A DNA stretch of 34,153 bases, from positions 1-34,153 of the forward strand of contig JAHCJQ010000026.1 in NCBI GenBank assembly GCA_026126215.1. The letters are read 5' to 3'. Source of the DNA: Alphaproteobacteria bacterium (GTDB lineage Bacteria; Pseudomonadota; Alphaproteobacteria; Ferrovibrionales; Ferrovibrionaceae). Position 1 is the first letter of the stretch, and every line of letters starts with the position of its first letter. Of the stretch, positions 23,973 to 31,714 are shown one piece after another. The notes beneath the pieces are model-generated. The model saw nothing but the letters and a program-made list of their open reading frames with translations. It was not told where the DNA came from and made no database searches. A program made the translations under genes and the position numbers.

Positions 23973-25226
23973 ATGCGCGAAGTCCATCTGATCGGCGTTT
24001 ATTCGACCGAGTTCCGCCGCTGGCCGGAGCGCAGTTTCAAGGATCTTACCCGGGAAGCCTATCTTGGCGTGCTGGCCGATGCGGGATTTCCCGACGGGCA
24101 GGCCATCGAATCGGCCTGGTTCGGCAATTGCGGCATGGGGAGCTGGGGCCAGGGCAATATCCGCGGCCAGGTCTGCACGACGCCGCTGGTCAACGAGGGG
24201 CTGTTTCCCGAGCGGGTGCCGATCGTCAATGTGGAGGGCGGCTGCGCCACCGCCTCGATGGCGACCCATGGCGCCTTCCAGGAAATCCTTTCCGGCTGTG
24301 CCGACATCGTGCTGGCAATCGGCGTGGAGAAGACCTTTATGCCGGACGATCCGGCGCGGATGAAGGAGATCTTCGAGAACGGCATCGACCGGCTCGATCC
24401 GGAGGAATGGCGCGCCTACTATCGCGCTGCCGGCGAGGCGGCGGGCAAGCCCTTCGCGCCCGGCCCCGATCGCACCCTCTTCATGGATACCTATGCCATG
24501 CAGGCCTGCCATCACATGCGACGACACGGTACCACCCAGGCGCAGATCGCCGCCTCGGCGGCGAAGAACCACAGCATTGCCGTGAACAACCCGAAAGCGC
24601 AGTACCGTTTTCCGCTGACGGTCGAGGAGGTGCTGGCCGACCGCCCGGTGAGCTGGCCGCTGACGCGCGCCATGTGCGCGCCGATCGGCGATGGCGCGGC
24701 GGCGGCGCTGCTCTGTTCCGGCGAGGCGCTGAAGGCCATGGCGCCCGCGGTGCGTAATCGGGCGGTGCGCCTGCGCGCCAGCGTGCTGAGCGGCGGCAAG
24801 TACCGCTCGCTCGACGAACCCTCGCTGAGCCGCGTCGCCGCCGACCGCGCCTATCGCATGGCCGGGATCGGACCACGGGACATCGACCTGGCGGAAGTGC
24901 ACGACGCGACTTCCTTCTGCGAGATCTACCAGGCGGAGATGCTGCGCTTCTGCGAGGAAGGAGAGGGCGGGCCCTTCGTCGCTTCCGGTGCCACGTCGCT
25001 CGGCGGTAGCATCCCCATCAACACCTCCGGCGGGCTCGTTTCCAAGGGGCATCCGGTCGGCGCCACCGGTCTTTCCATGACCTACGAACTGGTGACGCAG
25101 CTTCGCGGCGAGGCGGGCGAGCGCCAGGTGCGCGGCGCGCGACTGGCCTTGCAGGAGAATGGCGGCGGCGTCATGGGCTTCGACGAGGCCGCCTGCTCGG
25201 TGATCATCCTCGAAAAATCGGCCTGA
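23973..25226 (+). CDS. Thiolase-family protein (SCP2/thiolase-like acetyl-CoA acetyltransferase)
   Basis: The 417-aa protein has the thiolase fold with nucleophile Cys91 (VEGGCATASMA), His310 (EVHDATSF) and His360 (SKGHPVGATG). The second catalytic Cys, normally in a C-terminal CxGGG motif, is replaced: the site reads ENGGGVMG. This resembles SCP2-type thiolases. It would cleave a 3-oxoacyl-CoA with CoA, or condense two acyl-CoAs. Good GAGAGGGGAG ribosome site before ATG 23973. It starts a three-gene run with an SDR (21 bp on) and an acyl-CoA ligase (GTGA overlap), so a fatty or branched acid oxidation operon is likely; the substrate is not evident. Confidence 0.88.
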   Translation: MREVHLIGVYSTEFRRWPERSFKDLTREAYLGVLADAGFPDGQAIESAWFGNCGMGSWGQGNIRGQVCTTPLVNEGLFPERVPIVNVEGGCATASMATHGAFQEILSGCADIVLAIGVEKTFMPDDPARMKEIFENGIDRLDPEEWRAYYRAAGEAAGKPFAPGPDRTLFMDTYAMQACHHMRRHGTTQAQIAASAAKNHSIAVNNPKAQYRFPLTVEEVLADRPVSWPLTRAMCAPIGDGAAAALLCSGEALKAMAPAVRNRAVRLRASVLSGGKYRSLDEPSLSRVAADRAYRMAGIGPRDIDLAEVHDATSFCEIYQAEMLRFCEEGEGGPFVASGATSLGGSIPINTSGGLVSKGHPVGATGLSMTYELVTQLRGEAGERQVRGARLALQENGGGVMGFDEAACSVIILEKSA

Positions 25227-25247
25227 GCGGACGGAGGCGCGGTGAGC

Positions 25248-26159
25248 ATGGACATTCGCTATGACGGGCGCGTCGCCCTGGTGACGGGCGCGGGCGGCGG
25301 ACTGGGGCGCAGCCACGCGCTCTTCCTCGCCGCGCGGGGCGCCAGGGTGGTGGTCAACGATCTGGGCGGCGCGCTGGATGGGCAGGGCGGATCGGCGGGT
25401 GCGGCCGAGCGTGTCGCCGACGAGATTCGCGCCGCCGGCGGCGAGGCGATCGCGAACGGGGAAAGCGTGGCCGATCCGCGAGCGGCCGCGCGCATGGTGG
25501 CCGCCACCCTCGATGCTTTCGGGCGCCTCGACATTCTCGTCAACAATGCCGGCATCCTGCGCGACAAGACGCTGGCGAAGATGGACATGGCCGATTTCGA
25601 GCGCGTGGTGTCGGTGCATCTGCTGGGCAGCGCCTACGTGACGCGGGCCGCCTGGCCCGCGATGCAGGAGCGCCAGTATGGGCGCATCGTCATGACCACC
25701 TCGGCCGCAGGTCTCTACGGCAATTTCGGCCAGTCCAACTATGCGGCGGCCAAGCTCGGCCTGGTCGGGCTGATGAATGCGCTGAAGCAGGAGGGGCGCA
25801 AGCACAACATCCTGGTCAATACAGTGGCGCCGGTCGCTTTCACGCGCATGACCGAGTCGCTTCTGCCGGCTCAGGCGCGCGAGATGCTGCGGCCCGAAAT
25901 GGTGACGCCGCTGGTCGCCTATTTCTGCAGCGAAGCCTGCCAGGAGAGCGGACAGATCGTCTCGGCGGGCGGCGGCTTTTTCGCCAAAGTGGAGATGGTC
26001 GAAGGGCGTGGCCGCCGCTTCGACCCGGCACGGCCGGTCACGCCGGAGATGCTGGCGCGGGAGTGGGGCGCCATCACCGACATGTCGGGCGCGGCGCCGT
26101 TCGCTTCCGCCAACGACGAGGTGATGCGCATCTTCCAAACGGAGCCGTCGCGGCCGTGA
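25248..26159 (+). CDS. SDR-family (3R)-hydroxyacyl-CoA dehydrogenase-like protein
   Basis: The 303-aa short-chain dehydrogenase has the cofactor motif TGAGGGLG (13-20), Asp38 in VVVNDLGG that favours NAD(H), NNAG (99-102) and catalytic Ser152, Tyr165 and Lys169 (SNYAAAK). The N-terminal part up to DLGG strongly resembles the dehydrogenase domain of peroxisomal multifunctional enzyme type 2. A role in beta-oxidation, oxidising a 3-hydroxyacyl-CoA for the adjacent thiolase, is therefore likely. The start is ATG 25248 with GGAGG ten bases upstream; GTG 25242 (four bases from GGAGG) is possible and adds two residues. The stop overlaps the ligase start. Confidence 0.88.
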   Translation: MDIRYDGRVALVTGAGGGLGRSHALFLAARGARVVVNDLGGALDGQGGSAGAAERVADEIRAAGGEAIANGESVADPRAAARMVAATLDAFGRLDILVNNAGILRDKTLAKMDMADFERVVSVHLLGSAYVTRAAWPAMQERQYGRIVMTTSAAGLYGNFGQSNYAAAKLGLVGLMNALKQEGRKHNILVNTVAPVAFTRMTESLLPAQAREMLRPEMVTPLVAYFCSEACQESGQIVSAGGGFFAKVEMVEGRGRRFDPARPVTPEMLAREWGAITDMSGAAPFASANDEVMRIFQTEPSRP

Positions 26160-27703
26160 GCGGGGCGGACCGCTTCGACGACGCCCAGGTCTATCTGCCC
26201 GACCTTTGGGCAAGCCATGCCCGCTGGTTCCCGGACCGGCCCTGTCTGGTGCTCGGCGAGCAGCGCCTGAACTGGGGCAAGTTCAATCGCCGCATGAATC
26301 GCGTCGCCAATGGCCTGAAAGCCATCGGGCTCGGCGCCGGCGACAAGGTGGCCCTCGTCATGTCCAACAGCGTCGAGATGGCGGAAGCCATGTTCGGCAT
26401 CATCAAGGCCGGATGCTGCGCGGTGCCGCTCTCCGGCCTTCTTACGCCCGTGCAGGCGCAGACCCTGATCCGCGATTGCGACGCACGGGCACTGTTCGCC
26501 TCCCGGAGCCTCAGGCATCTCGTCGACGGGCTCGAGGCGGCGCCGCTCGCGCACCGTTTTGCCTTCGGTTTTGCCGCGCCAGGCTGGCAGGACTATTCGG
26601 CCTGGACGGCGATGCAGCCGGAGGACGAGCCGCTGGTGAGCTACCGCATGGATGACGAGTTCAACATAATCTATTCGTCGGGCACCACCGGCATCCCCAA
26701 GGGTATCGTGCAGACGCACCGCGCGCGCCAGCATTTTGCCTACTCGAACGCGCTGGAACTGCGCTTTGACTGCAATTCCGTGGCACTCACCACCACATCG
26801 CTTTACTCGAACGGCACCTGGCTGATGATGATGCCCGTGCTGTTCACCGGCGGCACGCTGGTGGTGATGGAGACTTTCGCGCCGGAACGCTTCCTCGAAC
26901 TCGTGGAGCGCGAGCGCGTCACTCATACTTTCATGGTGCCGACGCAGTTCATCCTCACGCTCGCGCATCCCGATTGCGGGCGATACGACACCTCTTCGCT
27001 GCGCGCCATGCTGTGTGCCGGTTCGCCGCTGCGCCTCGACACCAAGAAAGCCGTGCTTGAGCGGTTCGGCCCGGTGCTCTACGAGCTTTACGGCGTATCG
27101 GAGGGGCTGGCCACCATGCTCAAGCCCGAACGGATGGGCGACAAGTTCGCATCCGTCGGCACGCCGGTCCTGGGCTTCGATCTGCGCATCATCGGCGCGG
27201 ACGATCGCGAGTTGCCGCGCGGCGAGGTGGGCGAGATCGTCGGTTACGGCGCCGGCCTCATGCGGGAATATCACAGGAAGCCGGCGGAGACGGCCGCGGC
27301 CATCTGGCGTGACGAGCGCGGCCGCTCCTACGTGCGCACCGGGGATATCGGCCGGCTGGACGAGGACGGCTTTCTCTACATTCTCGACCGCAAGAAGGAC
27401 ATGATCATCAGCGGCGGATTGAACGTCTTCCCGACGGACATCGAGCGGGTGCTGGGCGAGCACCCGGCGGTGCTCGACGTCACCGTGATCGGGATTCCGC
27501 ACGAGATCTGGGGCGAGAGCCCGCTCGCCCTCGTCATCCCGCGCGAGGGCGCCGCGGCGACGCAAGCGGAGATCGCGCGCTGGGCCAACGAGCGGCTTGC
27601 CAAACATCAGCGGCTCGCCGCCGTCGAATTCCGTGCCGAGTTTCCGCGCAACGCGCTGGGCAAGGTGCTGAAGCGGGAACTCAGGTCGTCCTACTGGAAA
27701 TAG
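26156..27703 (+). CDS. Class I adenylate-forming acyl-CoA ligase
   Basis: The 515-aa enzyme activates a carboxylic acid via acyl-AMP to the CoA thioester. Adenylation motifs are in order: YSSGTTGIPKG (173-183), YELYGVSE (309-316), TGDIGRLDEDGFLYILDRKKDMI (396-418) and the C-terminal PRNALGK with catalytic Lys503. No membrane segment is seen. GTG 26156 overlaps the SDR stop as GTGA, supporting translational coupling; the upstream ACGGAG is distant. With the thiolase and SDR it would supply the CoA substrate for an oxidation pathway. It ends 7 bp before the convergent upp gene. FadD-like long-chain, aromatic and branched substrates are all possible. Confidence 0.92.
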   Translation: MSGADRFDDAQVYLPDLWASHARWFPDRPCLVLGEQRLNWGKFNRRMNRVANGLKAIGLGAGDKVALVMSNSVEMAEAMFGIIKAGCCAVPLSGLLTPVQAQTLIRDCDARALFASRSLRHLVDGLEAAPLAHRFAFGFAAPGWQDYSAWTAMQPEDEPLVSYRMDDEFNIIYSSGTTGIPKGIVQTHRARQHFAYSNALELRFDCNSVALTTTSLYSNGTWLMMMPVLFTGGTLVVMETFAPERFLELVERERVTHTFMVPTQFILTLAHPDCGRYDTSSLRAMLCAGSPLRLDTKKAVLERFGPVLYELYGVSEGLATMLKPERMGDKFASVGTPVLGFDLRIIGADDRELPRGEVGEIVGYGAGLMREYHRKPAETAAAIWRDERGRSYVRTGDIGRLDEDGFLYILDRKKDMIISGGLNVFPTDIERVLGEHPAVLDVTVIGIPHEIWGESPLALVIPREGAAATQAEIARWANERLAKHQRLAAVEFRAEFPRNALGKVLKRELRSSYWK

Positions 27704-27710
27704 GCAGGGG

Positions 27711-28370
27711 CTACTTGCCGTCCTCGTGATCGGTGCCGAAAATCCGGTCGCCGGCATCGCCGAGGCCGGGCACGATATAGGCGTTCTCGTCCAGCCGCTC
27801 GTCCAGCGCGGCGACGAAGATCTGCACCTTTGCGTGGCTGCCCTGCACCACCGCCACTCCTTCAGGGGCGGCGACCAGCGCCATCATGCGGATCCGCTCG
27901 TCGGGCACGCCATGCTGGTTCAGGATATCGAGCGCCGCCGCCGCCGAATGGCCGGTCGCCAGCATGGGATCGACGAGAATGAACATCTGCCCCTCCGATG
28001 GCGGCAGCTTGACCAGATACTGGACCGGTCGCTTGGTGCGCGGATCGCGATACAGGCCGATATGGCCGATGCGCGCGTCGGGGACGAGTTCCAGAAGCCC
28101 CTCCGCCATCCCGAGGCCGGCGCGCAGCACGGGCACCACCGCCACTTCCTTGCCCTTGATCAGCGGCGCCTCCATGGTGGCGAGCGGCGTCTGGATGCGC
28201 GTCATGCGTATCGGCAGCGGGCGCGTCACCTCGTAGCCGATCAGCAGCGATATCTCCTTGAGGAGCTGGCGGAAGAGCGAAGGCGGCGTGGTGCGGTCGC
28301 GCAGGCGGGTGAGCTTGTGCCGGATCAGCGGATGGTCGAGCACGTTGAGGCTGGGGAAGCGTTCGCTCAT
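27711..28370 (-). CDS. upp: Uracil phosphoribosyltransferase
   Basis: Upp salvages uracil with PRPP to give UMP and pyrophosphate in the cytoplasm. The 219-aa product has the type I PRTase PRPP loop [17 protein letters not shown] (131-147), the flexible hood, [12 protein letters not shown] (80-91), IGLYRDPRT (104-112) and the C-terminal uracil-binding [16 protein letters not shown]. Length is normal. ATG 28370. It is convergent with the acyl-CoA ligase (7-bp gap) and divergent from the AtuA-family gene, 135 bp away. No pyrimidine-linked gene is nearby. Confidence 0.96.
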   Translation of the reverse strand: MSERFPSLNVLDHPLIRHKLTRLRDRTTPPSLFRQLLKEISLLIGYEVTRPLPIRMTRIQTPLATMEAPLIKGKEVAVVPVLRAGLGMAEGLLELVPDARIGHIGLYRDPRTKRPVQYLVKLPPSEGQMFILVDPMLATGHSAAAALDILNQHGVPDERIRMMALVAAPEGVAVVQGSHAKVQIFVAALDERLDENAYIVPGLGDAGDRIFGTDHEDGK

Positions 28371-28450
28371 TTCTCGTCTCCGGGTTCCTGCGGCGAGGTG
28401 AATAGCATTCCGGCCCGCGCTCCGCCAGCCGCGGCTTGCGATCCCGGCAT

Positions 28451-28479
28451 TTGACAGGACCGTGCCGGGCGGTCAGTTT
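28451..28479 (+). promoter_or_regulatory. Candidate promoter for the AtuA-family gene
   Basis: A perfect TTGACA (28451-28456) is followed after 17 bp by CAGTTT (28474-28479), 26 bases before ATG 28506. The -10 is weak, so this is tentative. Confidence 0.35.
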
Positions 28480-28505
28480 TTCCGGCAGGTCCAGGGAAGG
28501 AAAGC

Positions 28506-30296
28506 ATGTCGCAGAAGATCGTCCGCATCGGCTGTTCCTCCGGCTTCTGGGGGGACAGCGCCATCGCCGCGCCGCAGCTCGTGCATGGCGGGGACATCCA
28601 TTACCTGGTCGCCGACTATCTGGCGGAAATCACCATGTCGATCATGGCGCGTGCCCGCGCCAAGGATCCGGGCGCCGGCTTCGCGACGGACTTCGTCACG
28701 GTGACCATGAAGCGCCTGCTGCGCGACATCGCCGCGCGCGGCATCCGGGTCGTGACCAATGCCGGCGGCGTCAATCCCACGGCCTGCGCCGAGGCGATCC
28801 GCGCGATGGCGGCGGAGCAGGGCCTCGCGCTGCGGGTGGCCGCGGTGCTGGGCGACGATCTGATGGCGCAGGCCGAAGAACTGCGCCGCGCCGGCATTGC
28901 CGAAATGTCGAGCGGGGCGCCGCTGCCTGAAAGCCTCATGTCGATGAACGCCTATCTCGGCGCCATTCCGATCGCCCAGGCGCTCGCCGCCGGGGCGGAC
29001 ATCGTGATCACCGGCCGCTGCGTCGACAGCGCCCTGGTGCTGGGGCCGCTGATGCATGAATTCGGCTGGCGGGCGGATGATTTCGACCGCCTTGCCGCCG
29101 GCTCGCTCGCCGGTCACATCATCGAATGCGGCGCGCAATGCACCGGCGGCCTGTTCACCGACTGGGACCAGGTGCCCGGCTGGGAGAATATCGGCTATCC
29201 GGTGATCGAATGCGCCGCCGATGGAAGTTTCATCGTCACCAAGCCGCCGGGCACCGGTGGCCTGGTCACGCGCGGCACGGTGGCGGAACAGCTTCTCTAC
29301 GAGATCGGCGATCCGGCAGCCTATATTCTGCCGGACGTGATCTGCGACTTCACCGCCGTCACCATCGAGCAGGTGGGCGAGAACCGGGTCCGGGTCGCCG
29401 GCGCGCGCGGCCTGCCGCCGACCACGAGCTACAAGGTCTGCGCCACCTACATGGATGGCTGGCGCATGAGCGCGCAGCTCACCATCGGCGGCATCGACGC
29501 GCCCGCCAAGGCCCGCCGCACGGCGGAGGCGGTGCTGGCCCGCACGCGGGCGATGTTCCGCCGCATGAACCTCGCCGACTATCGCGAGACCCATATCGAG
29601 ACCTTGGGCGCTGAGGCGATGTACGGGCCGCACAGTCGCGCGCTCGGCACGCGCGAAGTGGTGTTGCGGCTCGCCGCCAGCCATGCGGAGCGACTGCCGC
29701 TCGAGATCATGGGGCGCGAGCTGATTTCCTCGGGCACCTCGATGTCGCCCGGCACCACGGGCGGCGGCGGCGGGCGCGCCAGGGCGCAGCCGGTGGTGCG
29801 CCTCTATTCCTGCCTGGTGCCCAAGGAGCGGGTCGCCATTCATGTCGAGATGGATGGCGCCTCCAGACCGGTCGCGGTGCCGCCGGGTGCCGGCCCGCGC
29901 GCGGGCGCGCCGGTCCAGGCCGCCGCCGCCGACACGCCGCCTGCTCCGACGCCGGAGCCGCGCCGCTTCGTGCCGCTGGTGCGGCTCGCCTGGGGCCGTT
30001 CCGGCGACAAGGGAAATGACAGCAATATCGGCATCATAGCGCGGCAGCCGCAATTCCTGCCGCTGATCCGCGAGCAGGTGACGGCCGAGCGGGTGCGCGA
30101 CTTTATGGCGCATGCGGTGAAGGGCGAGGTGCGTCGCTTCGATCTGCCGGGTATCGGGGCGGTCAATTTCCTGCTGCGCGATGCGCTGGGCGGCGGCGGC
30201 ATTGCCTCGCTCCGCAACGACCCGCAGGGCAAGGCGTTCGCACAGATGCTCCTCGATCTCCCCGTGGAGGTGCCGGTCTCGCTGCTTGGGGATTGA
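28506..30296 (+). CDS. AtuA/DUF1446 family protein
   Basis: The 596-aa protein has an N-terminal AtuA/DUF1446 domain (about 1-450): IGCSSGFWGDS, TNAGGVNPTACAEAI, ITGRCVDSALVLGPLMHEFGW and HIIECGAQCTGG are recognisable blocks. A Pro/Ala-rich linker (about 460-485) leads to a C-terminal AtuA-like small domain (LVRLAWGRSGDKGNDSNIGI to the end). AtuA is encoded in the atu cluster for acyclic terpene (citronellol/geraniol) use in Pseudomonas, but its reaction is unknown, and here the other atu genes (AtuC/AtuF carboxylase, AtuE) are absent. It may take part in a different acyl-CoA pathway. Strong GGGAAGGAAAG site before ATG 28506. Confidence 0.88.
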   Translation: MSQKIVRIGCSSGFWGDSAIAAPQLVHGGDIHYLVADYLAEITMSIMARARAKDPGAGFATDFVTVTMKRLLRDIAARGIRVVTNAGGVNPTACAEAIRAMAAEQGLALRVAAVLGDDLMAQAEELRRAGIAEMSSGAPLPESLMSMNAYLGAIPIAQALAAGADIVITGRCVDSALVLGPLMHEFGWRADDFDRLAAGSLAGHIIECGAQCTGGLFTDWDQVPGWENIGYPVIECAADGSFIVTKPPGTGGLVTRGTVAEQLLYEIGDPAAYILPDVICDFTAVTIEQVGENRVRVAGARGLPPTTSYKVCATYMDGWRMSAQLTIGGIDAPAKARRTAEAVLARTRAMFRRMNLADYRETHIETLGAEAMYGPHSRALGTREVVLRLAASHAERLPLEIMGRELISSGTSMSPGTTGGGGGRARAQPVVRLYSCLVPKERVAIHVEMDGASRPVAVPPGAGPRAGAPVQAAAADTPPAPTPEPRRFVPLVRLAWGRSGDKGNDSNIGIIARQPQFLPLIREQVTAERVRDFMAHAVKGEVRRFDLPGIGAVNFLLRDALGGGGIASLRNDPQGKAFAQMLLDLPVEVPVSLLGD

Positions 30297-30381
30297 GTGC
30301 TCTGGCCGCAAGCTTCGGATGGAGAAGGTGCCGCTGCGGGACGAGGATGATGTCGGGATCCAGTTCGCAAGAGGCAGTGCC

Positions 30382-31458
30382 ATGATGCAGTCCGATCAGC
30401 TCGCCGCCATCCTCGCCCGCGACAGCCGCGCCGACGGACGTTTTGTCTATGCGGTGCGCACCACGGGAATCTATTGCCGGCCGGGCTGCCCAAGCCGGCG
30501 GCCCAAGCCCGGAAACATCCGCCTCTATCCCGGCTGGCGCGAGGCGGAGGAGGCCGGCTATCGCGCCTGCCTGCGCTGTCACCCGAAGGAGCAGCCGGAG
30601 CAGAGCCCGACCCTGCAGGCGATCGGCCGCGCGGCCGAGGCGATCCGCCGTCATGTCGGCGAGGGCGAGGAGGGTCCGCCTTCCCTCGAACAGCTCGCCC
30701 GCCATGCCGGTCTCAGCCCCTGGCATCTGCAGCGCGTGTTCAAGCGCGAGGTCGGCGTCAGCCCGCGCGAATATGCGGACGCGCTGCGGCTCGACCGGCT
30801 GCGGGCGACCTTGCGCGAGGGGCAGGGCGTGGCGAGCGCGGTCTATGGCGCGGGCTTCGGTTCGGCGAGCCGCGTCTACGAACGGGCGGACCGCCTGCTC
30901 GGAATGACGCCGGCCACCTATGCCCGCGGCGGCGCCGGGGCGCGGATCGGTTTCGCCATCCGCGACTGCAGCCTGGGCAAGCTGCTGGTGGCCGCGACCG
31001 CGAAAGGCATCTGCAAGGTGGCTCTCGGCCCGAGTGACGCCGCATTGCGCCGCGAACTGGTGGCGGACTTGCCGCGGGCGGAGATCGTGCCGGACGAAGC
31101 CGGGCTCGGGCCGGCGCTCGATGCCTGCCTGGCGATCCTGGCGGGACGCGAGCCCCCGGTCAGCCTTGCGCTCGATCTGCGGGCAACGGCTTTCCAGTGG
31201 CGGGTCTGGCAGGAATTGCAGAGGATTCCCCGTGGCGAGACCCGTAGCTATCGCGAGATCGCCGTTGCCATCGGCCAGCCGCAGGCGGCGCGGGCGGTGG
31301 CGCGAGCCTGCGCCAGCAACCCTGCGGCCCTGGTCGTCCCCTGCCATCGCGTCGTGCGGGAGGATGGCGGCCTCGGGGGTTATCGCTGGGGTATCCGCCG
31401 CAAGGAGACTCTCCTGGCGGCGGAAGGCGCGCGGCCCGGACGCCGGGCGGCGCGATGA
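30382..31458 (+). CDS. ada: Bifunctional Ada: transcriptional activator and O6-methylguanine-DNA methyltransferase
   Basis: Ada repairs alkylated DNA and activates the adaptive response. The 358-aa product has the N-terminal Ada zinc domain with Cys32, Cys36, Cys63 and Cys66 (YCRPGC and ACLRC), of which Cys32 takes methyl from phosphotriesters; an AraC-type helix-turn-helix (about 100-150, LEQLARHAGLSPWHLQRVFK); and a C-terminal methyltransferase with PCHRVV, acceptor Cys321. All three modules are intact. ATG 30382 has GAGG seven bases upstream; ATG 30385 is three bases on. No Ada box was found upstream. It follows the AtuA gene by 85 bp. The downstream 256 bp hold a small RNA locus. Confidence 0.95.
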   Translation: MMQSDQLAAILARDSRADGRFVYAVRTTGIYCRPGCPSRRPKPGNIRLYPGWREAEEAGYRACLRCHPKEQPEQSPTLQAIGRAAEAIRRHVGEGEEGPPSLEQLARHAGLSPWHLQRVFKREVGVSPREYADALRLDRLRATLREGQGVASAVYGAGFGSASRVYERADRLLGMTPATYARGGAGARIGFAIRDCSLGKLLVAATAKGICKVALGPSDAALRRELVADLPRAEIVPDEAGLGPALDACLAILAGREPPVSLALDLRATAFQWRVWQELQRIPRGETRSYREIAVAIGQPQAARAVARACASNPAALVVPCHRVVREDGGLGGYRWGIRRKETLLAAEGARPGRRAAR

Positions 31459-31462
31459 AATT

Positions 31463-31477
31463 TGCTGCGTTGCACAA
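31463..31477. promoter_or_regulatory. PhaR-like box just after ada
   Basis: TGCTGCGTTGCACAA, read on the minus strand as TTGTGCAACGCAGCA, differs at one base from the box at 31588-31602 and shares TTGTGC and TGC symmetry with the phasin operators. It lies 134 bp upstream of the small RNA start and may be a distal co-operative site. The match is to other boxes in this window, not to a searched model. Confidence 0.45.
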
Positions 31478-31482
31478 GAAGT

Positions 31483-31503
31483 TGTCGGGATCTGACCCCG
31501 GCA
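31483..31503 (+). terminator. Hairpin after ada
   Basis: TGTCGGG (31483-31489) pairs with CCCGGCA (31497-31503), one G-U pair included, around a 7-nt loop, 24 bases after the ada stop. No T tract follows, so it may be a weak terminator or mRNA 3' stabiliser. Confidence 0.35.
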
Positions 31504-31505
31504 GG

Positions 31506-31523
31506 AGTCACATTTCTGTGACT
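31506..31523. promoter_or_regulatory. Palindrome upstream of the small RNA promoter
   Basis: AGTCACA-TTTC-TGTGACT is a perfect inverted repeat with 7-bp arms, centred about 82 bases before the predicted small RNA start. It is the everted form of a CRP/FNR-like site, so the protein is unclear. A DNA operator is favoured because ada ends 47 bp earlier and no other plus-strand gene follows. Confidence 0.45.
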
Positions 31524-31560
31524 ATCTCACTGATAACGAAAAAATCTTTGCTTCAGGGTC

Positions 31561-31589
31561 TTGGCAAAGGCCGGCAACGGGCTTAAATT
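31561..31589 (+). promoter_or_regulatory. Promoter of the MmgR-like small RNA
   Basis: TTGGCA (31561-31566) and TAAATT (31584-31589) have exact 17-bp spacing; an AT-rich patch with six A bases lies upstream near 31540. The predicted start point is around 31597. No coding sequence follows, which indicates a non-coding transcript. Confidence 0.75.
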
Positions 31590-31602
31590 GTGCAGCGCAG
31601 CA
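31588..31602. promoter_or_regulatory. PhaR-like box over the small RNA start site
   Basis: TTGTGCAGCGCAGCA overlaps the end of the -10 box and the predicted start point. It shares TTGTGCA and following GCA with the phasin operator at 16942-16956. Repression by occlusion is the simplest reading. Confidence 0.55.
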
Positions 31603-31678
31603 GCGATGCTGCATGCCCTTCTTGGGCGTTTCCTCCCTAGACTTGGGCCATCTCCGACAGGAGATGGCCCCTTTTTTT
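31597..31678 (+). ncRNA. mmgR: Small RNA resembling MmgR (alpha-r8 family)
   Basis: From the predicted start at about 31597 the transcript would be about 80 nt. It opens with a hairpin GCAGCA-GCGA-TGCTGC (31597-31612; GNRA-type loop), then a second hairpin ATGCCC-TTCTT-GGGCGT (31613-31629), overlapping the first base of a mostly unpaired decamer TTTCCTCCCT (31629-31638), and ends in an 11-bp terminator with seven T (31645-31678). A UUUCCUCCCU decamer, about 77-nt length and a terminal Rho-independent hairpin are what I recall as hallmarks of Sinorhizobium MmgR, which limits polyhydroxybutyrate accumulation. The decamer is complementary to purine-rich ribosome sites, so it likely base-pairs with mRNAs. 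Position and structure are read from sequence; family membership needs a covariance search. Confidence 0.72.
31645..31678 (+). terminator. Strong intrinsic terminator of the small RNA
   Basis: GGGCCATCTCC (31645-31655) pairs perfectly with GGAGATGGCCC (31660-31670) around GACA, followed by C and seven T. The T tract is on the plus strand only, so it ends a plus-strand transcript and not phhA. Confidence 0.93.
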
Positions 31679-31714
31679 GCCAGATCGTCTGTTGCGGCGC
31701 AACAGACTGGCTGC

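Noticed and set aside
23508..26213. 901-codon open frame on the minus strand opposite thiolase and SDR
   Set aside because: Low-complexity Arg/Gly/His/Ala-rich translation without motifs; the plus-strand genes are well supported.
31506..31523. CRP/FNR binding site
   Set aside because: The half-sites are in the opposite order (TCACA then TGTGA) with a four-base spacer, unlike TGTGA-N6-TCACA.
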